Positions 1-5,854 of a DNA stretch of 5,854 bases are shown here, in pieces. This stretch comes from Lachnospiraceae bacterium UBA1778 (GTDB lineage: Bacteria; Bacillota; Clostridia; Lachnospirales; Lachnospiraceae): positions 1 through 5,854 of the forward strand of contig DCGM01000025.1 of assembly GCA_002315255.1 (NCBI GenBank). Reading direction: 5' to 3'. A program made the translations under genes and the position numbers. Numbering within the stretch: the stretch's first letter is position 1; every line of letters begins with the position of its first letter. The notes below the pieces were generated by a model. It had not been told where the DNA came from. It saw only the letters and a program-made list of their open reading frames with translations, and searched no databases.

Positions 1-51
1 AGGGGCTTTTGACCCCGGCATCATTTTATAGCAGTCCCGGAGAAGCCCTCT
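1..51 (-). terminator. Possible terminator stem after the HerA-like ATPase gene, cut by the window edge
   Basis: Just past the ATPase stop codon the minus strand can fold into a two-part stem. Bases 43-48 pair with 3-8 (GGGCTT with AAGCCC), and 37-42 pair with 13-18 (CTCCGG with CCGGGG, one G-T wobble). A 4-nt bulge lies at 9-12 and the loop is about 18 nt. The U-tract needed to call an intrinsic terminator would lie outside the window, so this is only a candidate. A smaller alternative stem (GGGG/CCCC, 2-16) competes with it. Confidence 0.3.
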
Positions 52-53
52 CT

Positions 54-1604
54 TCAGCTTCCGAAGAACGTGCTGAACAGCCCGCGGCCGAGCGCCGCGC
101 CGATATTGCCGCCCAAGGTCTTTCCGACCTTTCCGGCGACGGTTTTTCCGATGGTCTTTCCGATTTCACGGCCGATACTGCCGCTCGCCGACCTGCCCGC
201 CTGCATCATTGCCTTATTCGCCTTCTGATCCGAAGCGCTCTGCTTTTCGTTCTGCTTTTCTTTTTCTTTCGCCGCCTGTTCTTCGGCTGCAGTCTTCGCT
301 TCCGCTTCCTGAAGGCTCACCCTGCGGCGCTCCATAAACTCATAAGCCGAATCGCGGTCCACGCTTTCCAGATATTTGTCTGTGAGCGGGCTTCCGGCGA
401 TCAGGACCTGCCGCTCTTCATCAGAGACGGTGCCCATACGGCTGGACGGCGGCGCGATTTTAGTCTTCCGCACGATAGTCGGGATGCCTTCCGCATCCAG
501 GACAGAAACCAGCGCTTTTCCGGTGCCGAGCTCCTGAAGGACCGTGAGCGTGTCTAATCCCGGGTTCTCCCGGAACGCCTGCGCCACCGCCTTCAGTTTC
601 TTCATTTCCGCCGGGGTGTACGCGTGCAATGCATGCTGGATCTTATTTCCGAGCTGCGCCAGCACCTCGTCCGGGAGGTCCGACGGGGATTGGGTGATAA
701 AATAGACGCCGATTCCCTTTGACCGCACTAACTTCACCATCTGCTCCACTTTCTGAAGAAGGATCTTCGGCGCATCATTGAACAGAAGGTGCGCCTCGTC
801 GAAGAAGAACGCCACCTTCGGCTTCGCGAGATTGCCTTCCTCCGGCAAGGTCTCAAAAAGCTCCGAAAGCATCCAAAGAAGATACATCGCATACATTCTC
901 GGATGAAGGAAAAGCTCGCGGCAGTCCAGAATCTGGATCGTTCCGAAGCCCTTCTCGTCCGTCGTAAGCCAGTCGTGGATGTCCAATGCGGGCTCGCCTA
1001 AAAACACATCCGCGCCTTCCATTTCGAGCGCAATGACCGCGCGCTGGATCGCCGCCAGCGTCTGCGGCGCCATGTTTCCATATGTTAACGAGTACTCGCT
1101 TTTCTTTTCTCCGACGTACTGGACCATTGCCTTCAGATCCTTCGTGTCAATGAGCAGCAGCCCTTCGTCGTCCGCGATCTTAAAAATCACGGTCAGGACA
1201 TCCCGCTGGGTGTCCGTGAGGCCCATTGCCTGCGAAAGAAGCAGCGGTCCCATTTCGGAGACTGTAGTGCGCAATGGCATACCGCCCTTTCCGTATACGT
1301 CCCAAAGGTTCACAGGGAAGGATTTAAAGGAGAAGCCGCGTTCGAGAAGCCCCATGTCACGGGCTCTTTCAGTCACTGCCTCGGTGCTGCCAGGAAATGC
1401 GGAGGCCGCGAGATCACCTTTCACGTCCGCCATAAAAACCGGGATTCCGGCCTCGGAGAAGGACTCCGCCATCACTTTCAGCGTGGTTGTCTTTCCTGTG
1501 CCGGTCGCGCCCGCGATCAGTCCGTGGCGGCAGATCATAGAAGGCTCCATATAAATCGGGTCCTGCCCGTCGCAGCCGATCAGAATCTTTTCGTTATCTG
1601 TCAT
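54..1604 (-). CDS. HerA-like / DUF853 family P-loop ATPase (YjgR type)
   Basis: A 516-residue ATPase of the FtsK/HerA superfamily, closest in layout to the DUF853 (HerA C-terminal-like, E. coli YjgR) proteins, which are about 500 residues long. The Walker A motif GATGTGKTT is at residues 32-40, directly after a short N-terminal strand. The Walker B motif AFFFDEAH is at 265-272. A following segment, VRSKGIGVYFITQSPSDLP (about 293-311), matches the sensor region of these ATPases, where the Gln after 'FIT' is typical. Residues about 430-465 are Glu/Lys/Ala/Gln-rich and probably form a coiled coil or charged linker. Residues 475-510 are a regular Gly-every-fourth-residue tail. There is no signal peptide, so it is probably cytoplasmic or membrane-associated through the tail. 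The start is set by AAGGAG at 1616-1621, 11 nt before the ATG, a slightly long spacing. No NurA nuclease gene, the archaeal HerA partner, is visible here. The family's cellular role is poorly defined; DNA translocation is an inference from the fold. Confidence 0.9.
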   Translation of the reverse strand: MTDNEKILIGCDGQDPIYMEPSMICRHGLIAGATGTGKTTTLKVMAESFSEAGIPVFMADVKGDLAASAFPGSTEAVTERARDMGLLERGFSFKSFPVNLWDVYGKGGMPLRTTVSEMGPLLLSQAMGLTDTQRDVLTVIFKIADDEGLLLIDTKDLKAMVQYVGEKKSEYSLTYGNMAPQTLAAIQRAVIALEMEGADVFLGEPALDIHDWLTTDEKGFGTIQILDCRELFLHPRMYAMYLLWMLSELFETLPEEGNLAKPKVAFFFDEAHLLFNDAPKILLQKVEQMVKLVRSKGIGVYFITQSPSDLPDEVLAQLGNKIQHALHAYTPAEMKKLKAVAQAFRENPGLDTLTVLQELGTGKALVSVLDAEGIPTIVRKTKIAPPSSRMGTVSDEERQVLIAGSPLTDKYLESVDRDSAYEFMERRRVSLQEAEAKTAAEEQAAKEKEKQNEKQSASDQKANKAMMQAGRSASGSIGREIGKTIGKTVAGKVGKTLGGNIGAALGRGLFSTFFGS

Positions 1605-1738
1605 TTCGTGTTCTTCTCCTTCAGACGGTTATCTGTTTCTATATCACTATTTGTCGATAGAGGAATGAGACCAAACACCCGCTGGGGCGAAACTGTCTCC
1701 ACCACTAATTTACAACAAAAATCGGATAAATGCCACAT

Positions 1739-1774
1739 AAAAAATCAGCAGCAGCCCGTTTCCCGGGCCGCTGC
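1739..1774 (-). terminator. Rho-independent terminator of abfA
   Basis: Read on the minus strand, an 11-bp GC-rich stem (1764-1774 pairing with 1748-1758, one G-T wobble) closes a 5-nt GGAAA loop. After a short GA spacer it is followed by six T residues (1739-1744). This is a textbook intrinsic terminator, about 80-115 nt past the abfA stop codon. It separates abfA from the downstream ATPase gene, which would then need its own promoter within 1622-1738. I could not assign that promoter convincingly. Confidence 0.85.
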
Positions 1775-1780
1775 CGCATC

Positions 1781-1883
1781 CATATTACTTTTTAAGCGTT
1801 ACCACATTCCACGCCCATATTACTTTTTAAGCGTTACCACATTCCACGCCCATATCACTTTTTAAGCGTTACTACATTCCACG
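1781..1883. repeat. Three tandem 35-bp repeats duplicating the 3' end of abfA
   Basis: Unit 1 (1781-1815) and unit 2 (1816-1850) are identical 35-bp copies. Unit 3 (1851-1883) matches 31 of 33 positions and is the genuine 3' end of abfA. On the minus strand each unit reads TGG AAT GTR GTA ACG CTT and then AAA AAG stop, so each copy encodes WNVVTLKK plus a stop. The real gene stops with TGA and the two extra copies carry TAA at the same place. The 35-bp unit is not a multiple of three. There are no spacers, so it is not a CRISPR array. Slipped-strand duplication is the simplest origin. Confidence 0.95.
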
Positions 1884-3336
1884 ATTTCGCGGGAAGGATG
1901 ATCTTCTCGCCGACCGGAACCGTCGTTTCGGAAACATTCTCAGGATTCGTCGCCGTATTGACTGCTTTTAAATCCTCGCCGGTCAGCACGCGGTGCTCGA
2001 CCGGACGGAAGCCCTCGAAGCCGTTAAGGTCCAGCGAAAGCTCCATCGGATCGGTCAATGAACGGTTCACCGCGAAGATATGAAGCGCATTCTCGTCCTC
2101 CGACAGGACTGCGACGCTCTCGACATACGGGATCGCGTCATTGCCGCCCGCAGCGTATGTGCCGCACTCGACGCCCGTCTTCAATGCAGTACCGCGGCCG
2201 AGGTTCGACGCGTCGCGGAACGGGAAGAAGATCGTCTGCCGCCAAGCGGGGCCGCCGTCTTCCGTCATGATCGGCGCGATTACATTGACGAGCTGCGCGA
2301 GGCAGGCCATCCGCACGCGGTCGCTGTGCTTTAACAGCGTGATCATCAGGCATCCGACCACCAATGCATCCTCGAGATTATACACGTCCTCGAGCCGGTG
2401 CTGCGCGCTGCCCCACCGCGGAAGCTTCGCATCCTGGCCCATGCTGTGGAACCAGACGTTCCACTCGTCGAACGACAGGTTGATCGTCTTATCGGACTGG
2501 AGTTCTGCCTTAATTTCGTCGCAGATTTCAATCGTCTTCGTGATAAAGCGCTCCATTTCAAGTGATTTTCCTAAGAACGCCGGCGTGTCGTCCGCGTGGT
2601 TCTCGTAATAGCTGTGAAGCGACAAAAAGTCGATGTATTTGTAGGTTTCACGCAGGACGGTGCGCTCCCAGGTGCCCCAGGTCGGCATTCCGATTCCGGA
2701 GGAGCCGCAGGCGACGAGCTCAATCGACGGGTCCGTCCACTTCATGATTTTTGCGGTTTCTGTCGCGATCCGCGCATATTCTTCGGCGGTCTTATGGCAG
2801 ATCTGCCACTCGCCGTCCATCTCATTGCCGAGGCACCAGACCGGGAACTTAAAAGGCTCCTTAAAGCCGTTTTTACGGCGTTTTTCCGCATAGCAGGTGT
2901 TAGTGTCGAGGTTACAGTACTCGACCTCGTTTCCGGCCTCCTCCGGCGTTCCTGTGCCGAGATTAACCGCCATCATCACCTGCGAATTCGCGCGCTTGCA
3001 CCATTCCTGGAATTCGTCGATGCCGATCTCATTCGGCTCTTCCGCAGCCCATGCGAGCTCTAAGCGCCGCGGCCGCAGTTCCTTCGGGCCGGTTCCGTCC
3101 TCCCAATGATATCCTGACACGAAATTGCCGCCCGGATACCGGATGATCGGCACGTTCAGCTCGCGGACGAGCTCCAGCACATCCTGCCGGAAGCCCTGGT
3201 CATCCGCTGTCGGATGACCGGGCTCATAGATACCGCCATAAACAGCACGCCCTAGCTGCTCGACGAATGAGCCGTAGATGCGCTCATCGATTTTACTGAT
3301 AATCTGGTCTTTTGAAAGTTTGATTTTGCTCTTCAT
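1855..3336 (-). CDS. abfA: Alpha-N-arabinofuranosidase, glycoside hydrolase family 51
   Basis: A 493-residue GH51 enzyme, full length for the intracellular bacterial type. It removes terminal non-reducing alpha-L-arabinofuranosyl groups from arabinoxylan, arabinan or arabino-oligosaccharides. Visible landmarks are the N-terminal RIYGSFVEQLGRAVYGGIYEPG (19-40), RYPGGNFVSGY (66-76), and the acid/base Glu172 in CLGNEMDG. The nucleophile Glu291 lies in LSFDEWNVW, and the spacing of the two Glu matches characterised GH51 enzymes. A (beta/alpha)8 barrel is followed from about residue 385 by the C-terminal beta domain. There is no signal peptide, so it acts in the cytoplasm on imported oligosaccharides. 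The ATG is supported by the family's N-terminus, although its AAAGGA site (3351-3356) lies 14 nt away, which is long. It has its own promoter and terminator, and no transporter or arabinose-catabolism gene adjoins it in this window. The last ten codons are duplicated downstream (1781-1850). Confidence 0.97.
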   Translation of the reverse strand: MKSKIKLSKDQIISKIDERIYGSFVEQLGRAVYGGIYEPGHPTADDQGFRQDVLELVRELNVPIIRYPGGNFVSGYHWEDGTGPKELRPRRLELAWAAEEPNEIGIDEFQEWCKRANSQVMMAVNLGTGTPEEAGNEVEYCNLDTNTCYAEKRRKNGFKEPFKFPVWCLGNEMDGEWQICHKTAEEYARIATETAKIMKWTDPSIELVACGSSGIGMPTWGTWERTVLRETYKYIDFLSLHSYYENHADDTPAFLGKSLEMERFITKTIEICDEIKAELQSDKTINLSFDEWNVWFHSMGQDAKLPRWGSAQHRLEDVYNLEDALVVGCLMITLLKHSDRVRMACLAQLVNVIAPIMTEDGGPAWRQTIFFPFRDASNLGRGTALKTGVECGTYAAGGNDAIPYVESVAVLSEDENALHIFAVNRSLTDPMELSLDLNGFEGFRPVEHRVLTGEDLKAVNTATNPENVSETTVPVGEKIILPAKSWNVVTLKK

Positions 3337-3350
3337 GTGATTGTAAACTA

Positions 3351-3356
3351 TCCTTT
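3351..3356 (-). promoter_or_regulatory. Distant ribosome binding site of abfA
   Basis: AAAGGA on the minus strand, 14 nt upstream of the abfA ATG. The usual gap is 5-9 nt, and ackA in this window has 6. No ATG, GTG or TTG in frame sits closer, and the GH51 N-terminus fits the ATG at 3336. Either this site is weak or leader folding brings it nearer. Confidence 0.5.
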
Positions 3357-3444
3357 CAATGTCCGTATTGGGTGGGACAAACCTCTTTTCTTCTTTTTCA
3401 TCCTAAACGAATTCATCTGTCTTTTACCAGAAAAAACCATCATA

Positions 3445-3473
3445 AATATAAAGCATCCGAAAAAAGGAATCAA
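3445..3473 (-). promoter_or_regulatory. Sigma-A type promoter of abfA
   Basis: On the minus strand, TTGATT (3468-3473) and TATATT (3445-3450) are separated by exactly 17 nt, close to the TTGACA-17-TATAAT consensus. They lie in an AT-rich stretch unlike the surrounding genes. Transcription would start near 3438, giving an untranslated leader of about 100 nt (3337-3438) rich in A and G near its middle. I saw no recognisable riboswitch or catabolite-repression (cre) site in the leader. Confidence 0.65.
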
Positions 3474-3609
3474 TACCCTTCATATCGTTTTCCCTATAAG
3501 TTCTCTTTTCTATGACCGTCTCGGCACGTTATCTCCGATAATCCCGCGCCCTCTTCGGCAGCACCTTCGGCGATTACCAGCAGGATATCCTCTTCCGCAT
3601 GCTCATAAA
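3474..3609. other. Non-coding stretch between the abfA promoter and the palindrome
   Basis: No convincing gene lies here. A minus-strand frame open from 3676 to 3494 (60 codons) runs through it and reads EHAEEDILLVIAEGAAEEGA in its middle, which looks more protein-like than random sequence. However, its only ATGs lie inside the palindrome arm and lack a ribosome site, and I do not recognise the product. It may be the remnant of a gene once downstream of ackA, or chance. This entry records the region and does not call a gene. Confidence 0.4.
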
Positions 3610-3949
3610 GAAATAACCGCCGCTGCCGGGCAGCCATTCTGTCCATACACAGGCCGCTGCCGCACGAAGCGATCATTCAGAAGGCCGTTTTAGCGATGTT
3701 TCCGTGACGAGGAGCAGGCTAAGCTAAGGCGGCTTTATATGCCCCAGATAAATAAAGAAGGCGTATAGGTCACGGACTCATTTATGAGTCGAGTGAACTA
3801 TACGCCTGATTTGTTTATCATTTGGGGCATAGCCGCCAAAAGCTGCCTGCGATCTCGTAGGAAACTCGCGACTAGGCCGTAGAATGGTCGCTTCATGTGT
3901 CAGCGGCCGTCCGTATCGGGACATAGGCTGCCCGGCAGCGGATTACTTC
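3610..3949. repeat. Very long imperfect palindrome (fold-back repeat) just after ackA
   Basis: The left arm (3610-3780) and right arm (3785-3949) are inverted copies that fold around a TTTA loop (3781-3784). Paired blocks from the outside in: 3610-3616/3943-3949 (one mismatch); 3620-3635/3926-3941 (16 bp, perfect); 3641-3644/3919-3922; 3645-3648/3913-3916; 3652-3659/3901-3908; 3661-3664/3896-3899; 3666-3678/3882-3894 (13 bp, one wobble); 3683-3686/3875-3878; 3693-3696/3866-3869; 3698-3703/3860-3865; 3707-3711/3854-3858; 3714-3719/3845-3850; 3722-3725/3841-3844; 3728-3734/3831-3837; 3739-3746/3823-3830; 3747-3756/3810-3819; 3759-3768/3798-3807; 3770-3773/3793-3796; 3775-3780/3785-3790. This is about 129 pairs over arms of about 168 nt. 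Intervening loops are 0-4 nt per side, except for 5 to 6 nt at two places. The outer end overlaps the ackA stop codon. Rod-like RNA or fold-back element are both possible. Confidence 0.9.
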
Positions 3950-5139
3950 GCGAACTTCAGCGTGTCGCGGGCAATGGCGAGTTCTTCGTTCGTCGGGATG
4001 ACTGCGATCTTGATCGTGGAGTCATCGGTGGACAGGACGACCTGCCGGCCGAACGCAGACTTATTGATGTCCTCATTGATCTTCACGCCGAGGAATTCGA
4101 GATATTCGCAGACCATGCGGCGGACCATCGGTCCGTTCTCGCCGACACCTGCGGTGAAGACGATCGCGTCAGCGCCCTTTAAAATCGTGTTATAAGCGCC
4201 GATATATTTCACGAGACGGTGGACATACGCATCCATCGCGAGCTTCGCCTTCTCATTGCCGGCCTCGATCGCCGCTTCGATATCACGGAAATCGGAGGAA
4301 ACGCCCGAAAGTGCGAGCATGCCGGACTTCTTATTCAGCGTGTTCAGCGCTTCGTCGACCGTCCAGCCTTCCTTATTCGCAATGTACTGGACAACCGCGA
4401 GGTCCGCATCGCCGGCACGGGTGCCCATGATCAGGCCTTCCAGCGGGGTGAGGCCCATCGACGTATCGACACAGACGCCGCCGATCGAAGCGGAAACAGA
4501 AGCGCCGTTTCCGAGGTGGCAGACGATTACCTTGCCGTTCTTCGGATCGAGGTTCAGATATTTCAATGCTTCGTGTGAAACGAAGTTATGAGAGGTGCCG
4601 TGGAAGCCGTAGCGGCGGACGCCGTATTTGTCATAATACTTGTCCGGAATCGCATAGCGGTAAGCCTTCGGCTCCATTCCCATACCGAAAGACGTATCGA
4701 AAACAGCTACGTTTACCTTACCGGGCATTGCCTTTTCGCAAGCCTCGATACCTATGAGGTTCGCCGGGTTATGAAGCGGTCCTAAGTCGAAGCACTCGCG
4801 GATAACATCCTTCACGTGCTGGTCGACGACACAGGATTCCGTTAAGGTCGGGCCGCCGTGGAGGACGCGGTGTCCGATCGCGCCGATTTCATCGACCGAC
4901 TTGATCACGCCGTGTTCCGGATCTACCAATGCGTCGAGCACGAGCTTGACAGCGACATCGTGTGCCGGCATCGGGGTTTCCAGTTCATATTTGTCTTTTC
5001 CGGCCGGCTTATGGGTCAGCTTCGAGCCTTCGATTCCGATTCTTTCGCACAGGCCTTTCGCCAGTACGCTCTCGTTGTCCATATCAATCAGCTGATACTT
5101 GAGCGAAGAGCTTCCGCAGTTCATGACTAAAATTTTCAT
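3943..5139 (-). CDS. ackA: Acetate kinase
   Basis: A 398-residue acetate kinase, full length. It transfers phosphate between acetyl phosphate and ADP to give acetate and ATP, the main substrate-level phosphorylation step of acetate-forming fermenters, in the cytoplasm. Family landmarks are all present: N7 in MNCGSSSLKYQL (6-17), R91 in HRVLHGG, the catalytic Asp148 in VFDTSFG, H180 in GFHGTSH, H208 in CHLGNGAS, R241 in MGTRAGDAD, the nucleotide-binding FTAGVGENG (328-336), and the metal-site Glu385 in PTNEE. The start is fixed by AAGGAG (5146-5151), 6 nt before the ATG. The usual partner gene pta (phosphotransacetylase) is not next to it. Upstream is an amidase 67 bp away, with no minus-strand terminator between them, so they may be co-transcribed. 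The stop codon lies at the edge of the long palindrome. Confidence 0.98.
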   Translation of the reverse strand: MKILVMNCGSSSLKYQLIDMDNESVLAKGLCERIGIEGSKLTHKPAGKDKYELETPMPAHDVAVKLVLDALVDPEHGVIKSVDEIGAIGHRVLHGGPTLTESCVVDQHVKDVIRECFDLGPLHNPANLIGIEACEKAMPGKVNVAVFDTSFGMGMEPKAYRYAIPDKYYDKYGVRRYGFHGTSHNFVSHEALKYLNLDPKNGKVIVCHLGNGASVSASIGGVCVDTSMGLTPLEGLIMGTRAGDADLAVVQYIANKEGWTVDEALNTLNKKSGMLALSGVSSDFRDIEAAIEAGNEKAKLAMDAYVHRLVKYIGAYNTILKGADAIVFTAGVGENGPMVRRMVCEYLEFLGVKINEDINKSAFGRQVVLSTDDSTIKIAVIPTNEELAIARDTLKFAK

Positions 5140-5145
5140 GTCTTT

Positions 5146-5151
5146 CTCCTT
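5146..5151 (-). promoter_or_regulatory. Strong ribosome binding site of ackA
   Basis: AAGGAG on the minus strand, 6 nt before the ackA ATG, the best-spaced ribosome site in the window. It is consistent with high expression of this central enzyme. An AT-rich stretch just upstream (5151-5166) could hold a -10 element, but I found no matching -35 at a proper distance. Confidence 0.8.
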
Positions 5152-5206
5152 GTATAAAATAGTAACCTTTTGTATGTTTTTCCGTCCTTAGTTTAAGAGC
5201 GGTTTT

Positions 5207-5854
5207 TTACGGGAACTCGTGCGCGATATCGGGGTGCGCCGTCATATATGCTTTCACGTCAGCCTTAAACTGAAGCCAGGCCTCGGGATGGCCGCCGCTT
5301 GCGGTATCGTCCGTATAATAAAGCGGGCATTTCTTCCCGGTCACGTCATAGTGCCGGATCAGGTCCTCCGATGTCAGTCCGTACTGCTCGAGGAGCCAGG
5401 AGGCGAGATGCACGAGCGACGCGTACGTCTTTTCATTGAACGCGCCGTCGTCACCCGGATGACAGTTTTCAATGCTGATACAGTCGGTGTTCCGGTTATA
5501 CTCGGTCTTCGTCGAGCCCTGCGCGTATGCCAGTTCATCGATCGGAATCACCTGCAGGATTTCGCCCTCGAGCCCGATGACGAAGTGCGCGGACGCCTGC
5601 CGCGGATTCGGTTCGTTCGGATCCTGGAGGCTCGCGAAATATTCGCGGTTATCCTTCGCAGAAGACCCCGTGTTTCCGACCCAATGCACCACCACATTCC
5701 GGACAGCTGAAAGCTTCGTGCCGGGGCGGTTGATCTCGGAAACCGGAATCAGGTCCTGAATAATCCAGGACGGCATCGTTTTTCCGCCCTGAACAGGGAT
5801 CGGATCCGCTGCCGGATACACCCAATCATATTTACACGGGAGAGGCCCCTGATA
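5207..5854 (-). CDS. N-acetylmuramoyl-L-alanine amidase (Amidase_2 family), 5' end outside the window
   Basis: A zinc amidase of the T7-lysozyme/PGRP type, which cleaves the bond between N-acetylmuramic acid and L-alanine in peptidoglycan. Counting from an internal GTG at 5821, zinc ligands are His46 (VVVHWVGN), His157 and Cys165 (RHYDVTGKKCP). Lys163, two before the Cys, matches the catalytic Lys of T7 lysozyme. SAHFVIGLEGEI (78-89) and ISIENCHPGDDG (115-126) are further family blocks. The frame has no stop up to 5854 and adds YQGPLPCKYDW before the GTG, so the true N-terminus is probably beyond the window and may carry a signal or membrane anchor. Alternative starts are the GTG at 5821 and the ATG at 5776. 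The ATG has a modest purine-rich AGGGCGG upstream and would still include the whole catalytic domain. Export cannot be judged from the visible part. It could serve wall turnover, sporulation or germination, or be prophage-derived; nothing nearby decides this. Confidence 0.88.
   Translation of the reverse strand, partial: YQGPLPCKYDWVYPAADPIPVQGGKTMPSWIIQDLIPVSEINRPGTKLSAVRNVVVHWVGNTGSSAKDNREYFASLQDPNEPNPRQASAHFVIGLEGEILQVIPIDELAYAQGSTKTEYNRNTDCISIENCHPGDDGAFNEKTYASLVHLASWLLEQYGLTSEDLIRHYDVTGKKCPLYYTDDTASGGHPEAWLQFKADVKAYMTAHPDIAHEFP

Noticed and set aside
9..1554. Long plus-strand open frames opposite the HerA-like ATPase gene (9-557, 979-1554)
   Set aside because: They are antisense shadows of a GC-rich gene with intact Walker motifs. 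They lack ribosome sites and show no recognisable domains.
1634..1675. Promoter for the HerA-like ATPase gene (TTGGTC, 17 nt, AATAGT on the minus strand)
   Set aside because: The match to consensus is poor in both boxes, too weak to list as a feature. However, some promoter is expected after the abfA terminator.
1781..1883. CRISPR array
   Set aside because: The units are directly adjacent with no spacers, and the third unit is the coding end of abfA.
2058..3109. Several open frames on both strands inside abfA, up to 155 codons
   Set aside because: They have Arg/Ser-rich shadow compositions, and the overlapping GH51 frame with both catalytic Glu residues explains the region.
3494..3676. A 60-codon minus-strand frame in the ackA-abfA gap as a real small gene
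   Set aside because: There is no ribosome site before any of its ATGs, and its first part is explained by the palindrome arm. It is kept only as a possible relic.
3337..3693. A 118-codon plus-strand frame in the same gap
   Set aside because: It starts at the abfA leader without a ribosome site, runs through an AT-rich promoter and then the palindrome, and has no protein-like pattern.
3620..3941. Classical insertion sequence or MITE with a target-site duplication
   Set aside because: I found no matching direct repeat outside the 16-bp ends and no transposase. A fold-back element remains possible, but the hallmark is missing.
3610..3949. Integron attC site
   Set aside because: It is far longer than attC sites (about 60-140 bp), and I saw no integrase or conserved core sites at the ends.
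5182..5208. Stem plus six T between the amidase and ackA as a terminator
   Set aside because: The T-run follows the stem only on the plus strand, where no gene precedes it. On the minus strand the stem is not followed by a U-tract, so it would not end amidase transcription.

Overview
The window is 5,854 bp of bacterial chromosome with mid-50s % GC by eye. All four protein genes are read on the minus strand. The acetate kinase, GH51 arabinofuranosidase and DUF853-type HerA-like ATPase sequences, and the strong AAGGAG ribosome sites, suggest a Gram-positive anaerobe of the Clostridia, most likely a Lachnospiraceae-type gut or rumen fermenter. That placement is an inference from protein style, not a search result.

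In transcription order (high to low coordinates) the layout is as follows. (1) A zinc N-acetylmuramoyl-L-alanine amidase, 5207-5854, whose reading frame is still open at the window edge. (2) Acetate kinase ackA, 3943-5139, 67 bp further on. (3) A 606-bp non-coding gap. Its ackA side is filled by a very long imperfect palindrome, 3610-3949, and its far side carries the abfA promoter and leader. (4) An intracellular family-51 alpha-L-arabinofuranosidase, 1855-3336. Its last ten codons are copied twice more as 35-bp tandem repeats just past the stop codon, followed by a clear intrinsic terminator. (5) A HerA/DUF853-type P-loop ATPase, 54-1604, with a charged linker and a regular glycine-zipper tail. 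A possible terminator stem lies at the window edge.

The genes do not form one obvious pathway. AbfA would release L-arabinose from imported arabino-oligosaccharides, and AckA would make ATP and acetate at the end of sugar fermentation, so both fit a plant-polysaccharide fermenter. The amidase is a cell-wall enzyme and the ATPase probably acts on nucleic acid or as a motor. Promoter and terminator positions suggest abfA is its own transcription unit. ackA may be co-transcribed with the amidase.

The most unusual feature is the 340-bp palindrome. By hand I can pair about 129 base pairs, interrupted only by small bulges and internal loops, down to a 4-nt central loop. It starts at the ackA stop codon. 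It could be a rod-like structured RNA in the ackA 3' region, or a fold-back (MITE-like) element. The second unusual feature is the 35-bp triplication of the abfA 3' end, which is neutral for the protein because each copy carries its own in-frame stop.
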